Of a stretch of DNA of 64,000 nucleotides, positions 61,933 to 64,000 are shown in pieces. This DNA is from Notolepis coatsorum (taxonomy: Eukaryota; Chordata; Actinopteri; Aulopiformes; Paralepididae): NCBI GenBank assembly GCA_963971535.1, contig OZ020593.1:16108148-16172147 (forward strand), given 5' to 3'. Under the pieces are notes generated by a model that did no database searches, was not told the origin of the DNA, and saw nothing but the letters and a program-made list of their open reading frames with translations. The position numbers and the translations under genes were made by a program. The stretch's first letter is position 1. Each line of letters starts with the position of its first letter.

Positions 61933-64000
61933 GAACGTTAGGTTATAACTATAACCAAGTTCTGTTAATAGTGGTGACGCTCGGCGTCACTCATGCACTA
62001 TCCTCACATATGTGCACGCGCACTGAATAAAATTCCACAATGTACCTTTATCCCAGTATTCGTCTGACCACACCCCTCGTTAGCTTACCTTCATAAGCAG
62101 GTGTGTGGTCACCTGCTCTCCTCCTTCCCAAGCTTTCACCACAAGGTGAGATCAAGGGCTGCAGCGGCGTCGGACGCCGAGCGTCACCACTATTAACAGA
62201 ACTTGGTTATAGTTATAACCTAACGTTCTGTAACATAGTGGCTCCGCTCGGCGTCACTCATGCACAAGGGAGGCCGAGCGGGAGCCACCGGCCGACAAAT
62301 ACACCCCGCTGAAGGCCCCCCACAACCATCAGAACAGGGAGGGCCGAGCCCCCCCGACCCCCCCTAATGGAGGGCACCCCCCCTATTGGAGGTTTCCCGG
62401 GAGGGCGACGGACCAGACCGTGCGAAGAGGCACTCAAGCAACTCAACGCACAGGGTGAGCAGACCGTGGCCTGACCCCACGACTACACACACGCACAACC
62501 CGCATGCCACCCGGGAACGAACGGAGGGAACAACCTCGTTACTGCCCTTAGAATCACGGGGTCAAGGGCAAACCCAACCCCGTGGCAAGGCCGTAGCAGC
62601 GGAGCACGAAGGAAGGCCCAGACCCACCAAAGGGACTGGACCCCCTGGAACGGGGGCCCGGAGAAGTCCATGATGCCAGCATCAAGACCCCACCAGGTGG
62701 GCACTTAGTGACCCCGCCCCCCACATCGCCAGCGTATTCGGACAAAGGCCCCTCAGCCGAGCGGGCCCTGTCCCCCCAATAGTACACCGCCTGGCACACT
62801 GACCCTGCAGAACAGGCAGTCAGCATGGCCGTAAGCACACAAAAAAGGTTAACCAACGGAAGCAGGCAGCGCACCGGGGAAAAACCAGGCAACAGGCTGT
62901 AACCTGAGCCTGGAGCACTGCGGACGAGACAGGCGCCAAAGGAGTCAGCTGAAAACAGCCGCCCCGGCGGAAGGGGCGTATGCTGGCGTTGTTGCATGAC
63001 CAAGCCTCCATTTAAAAAAAACCCACCCAGAGGGGTTGAGGCAGAGAAGGCTGACACGATTGGCAGACGTCATGAACGTGCAGGGGCACCCTCAACCGGG
63101 TAACCCGGGAGTTGACTGCTCCAACACACCAGGGAATCAACCACCTTGGTGTTACCCAATGCGGTGGCTGTTCCTATAACCCCTCAAGAAAAAACTCCAA
63201 AACACACCTGCGGGTACACACCGGCTATACCGCAGTACAAGTGTTTCAGTTTTCAAAAAAGGGTTAACCCAGGCCTACGGGTCGACGAAACATTACTTCG
63301 GACCGGGCCCGGCGATACGGGAAGCACAGGGTCACCAGAGGAGGTCAAAGACCACCCCAACAGGCCCCTCTTCGCCATGTGTGAGAGAGGAGCGAAAAGA
63401 ATGGAGAACCAGCCCCAAGCACACCGTACTTGGTATTCCCAGGCGGTCTCCCAACCAAGTACTAACCAGGACCAACCTGCGTAGCGGCCGAGATCTGACG
63501 AGATCGAGCGTGTACAGGTTGGCATGGCCGTAAGCCATTACGACAGTGCAGAGTACAAAATGTACCCAACCAGGGTCTCCATAGCGCTTAACCCTGTGAC
63601 ACCCGGACCGACCTGGCATTTTTCCCCCTGAAAAAGCCCAAGTCCCTCAGGGTACCAGAACAGCAGATCTGCATCCCCGGCGGACAACGGGTTTAACTGA
63701 TCCGGACCAGCGTGACCAGAACCAGTCCCGTGCCCTAACCACGCCGACATGCCTACTCCAGGAGAAGGGGCAGATATACGTGTTGATCTTAAACATGAAA
63801 AGAAGGCGCCACCCAGACGTTCGGTGCGAACCGCGCCCGGTGGCCCACCCCCAGGGTGTGAGACCCCTCTACATATGTTCAGATCCATTCCGTCATCATC
63901 CCCCAGATATGAACGAGAATCCGTCGACAACCAAAACAGGTCGTCGGAAGAGGAAAACCTCCATCCCAGTTGCTTTATAAAAACGCCGTTTTAACCTCAA
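61933..64000 (-). mobile_element. DIRS-like element end, running off the window, fossil
   Basis: 61933-61990 (AACGTTAGGTTATAACTATA...) is inverted at 62171-62226. A CTCGGCGTCACTCATGCAC word follows the first arm and recurs after the second. This is the same build as the left end of the DIRS element at 5585-5896: paired inverted arms, then a repeated GC-rich word. Minus-strand frames inside are broken, and I could not recognise a domain with certainty. The family call rests on the terminal architecture. Confidence 0.45.

Overview
The window looks like a repeat-choked stretch of a ray-finned fish chromosome (inference). The only gene I can name is INTS5 (Integrator complex subunit 5), a vertebrate-type protein. 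It is surrounded by repeat classes typical of teleosts: L2/Maui and Rex1-like LINEs with short tandem 3' tails, a fish-type L1, DIRS and BEL/Pao elements, and many small hAT elements with 8-bp target duplications. I see no rRNA, tRNA or CRISPR locus and no bacterial gene organisation.

Layout. 1-3,900: LINE relics, two clean hAT elements (379-1228 and 2393-2776) and one orphan exon encoding a leucine-rich-repeat cap (3615-3717, minus). 3,910-15,150: a nest in which a long-armed inverted-repeat element holds a hAT, which holds a Mutator-like element, which holds a DIRS element; a LINE ORF1 with a tandem 5' array and another hAT lie in its right half. 15,150-18,430: relics, a copia fragment and a hAT. 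18,435-26,724: BEL/Pao copy 1, carrying a LINE insertion. 26,700-33,450: several LINE 3' ends. 33,455-42,558: BEL/Pao copy 2, which looks whole. 42,589-43,261: a TTAA-flanked miniature element.

43,400-61,764 is INTS5 on the minus strand. Three coding exons are seen (61764-60799, 47253-46456, 44248-43592), with a poly(A) signal at 43432-43427. The 5' end of the gene lies beyond the window, and about 55 residues expected between the last two exons are not found. The 13.5-kb intron between the first two exons has hAT-like ends and is flanked by an 11-bp direct repeat that contains the splice-site AG. It therefore looks like an intron created by a transposon insertion. A fish L1 (about 47668-60400), itself broken by several nested elements, fills it. 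61,933-64,000 is the palindromic end and part of the body of a DIRS-like element running off the window.

Nothing here resembles a working gene cluster. The interest lies in how mobile elements have shaped one host gene and in the unusually readable order of insertions, since most target duplications are still visible.
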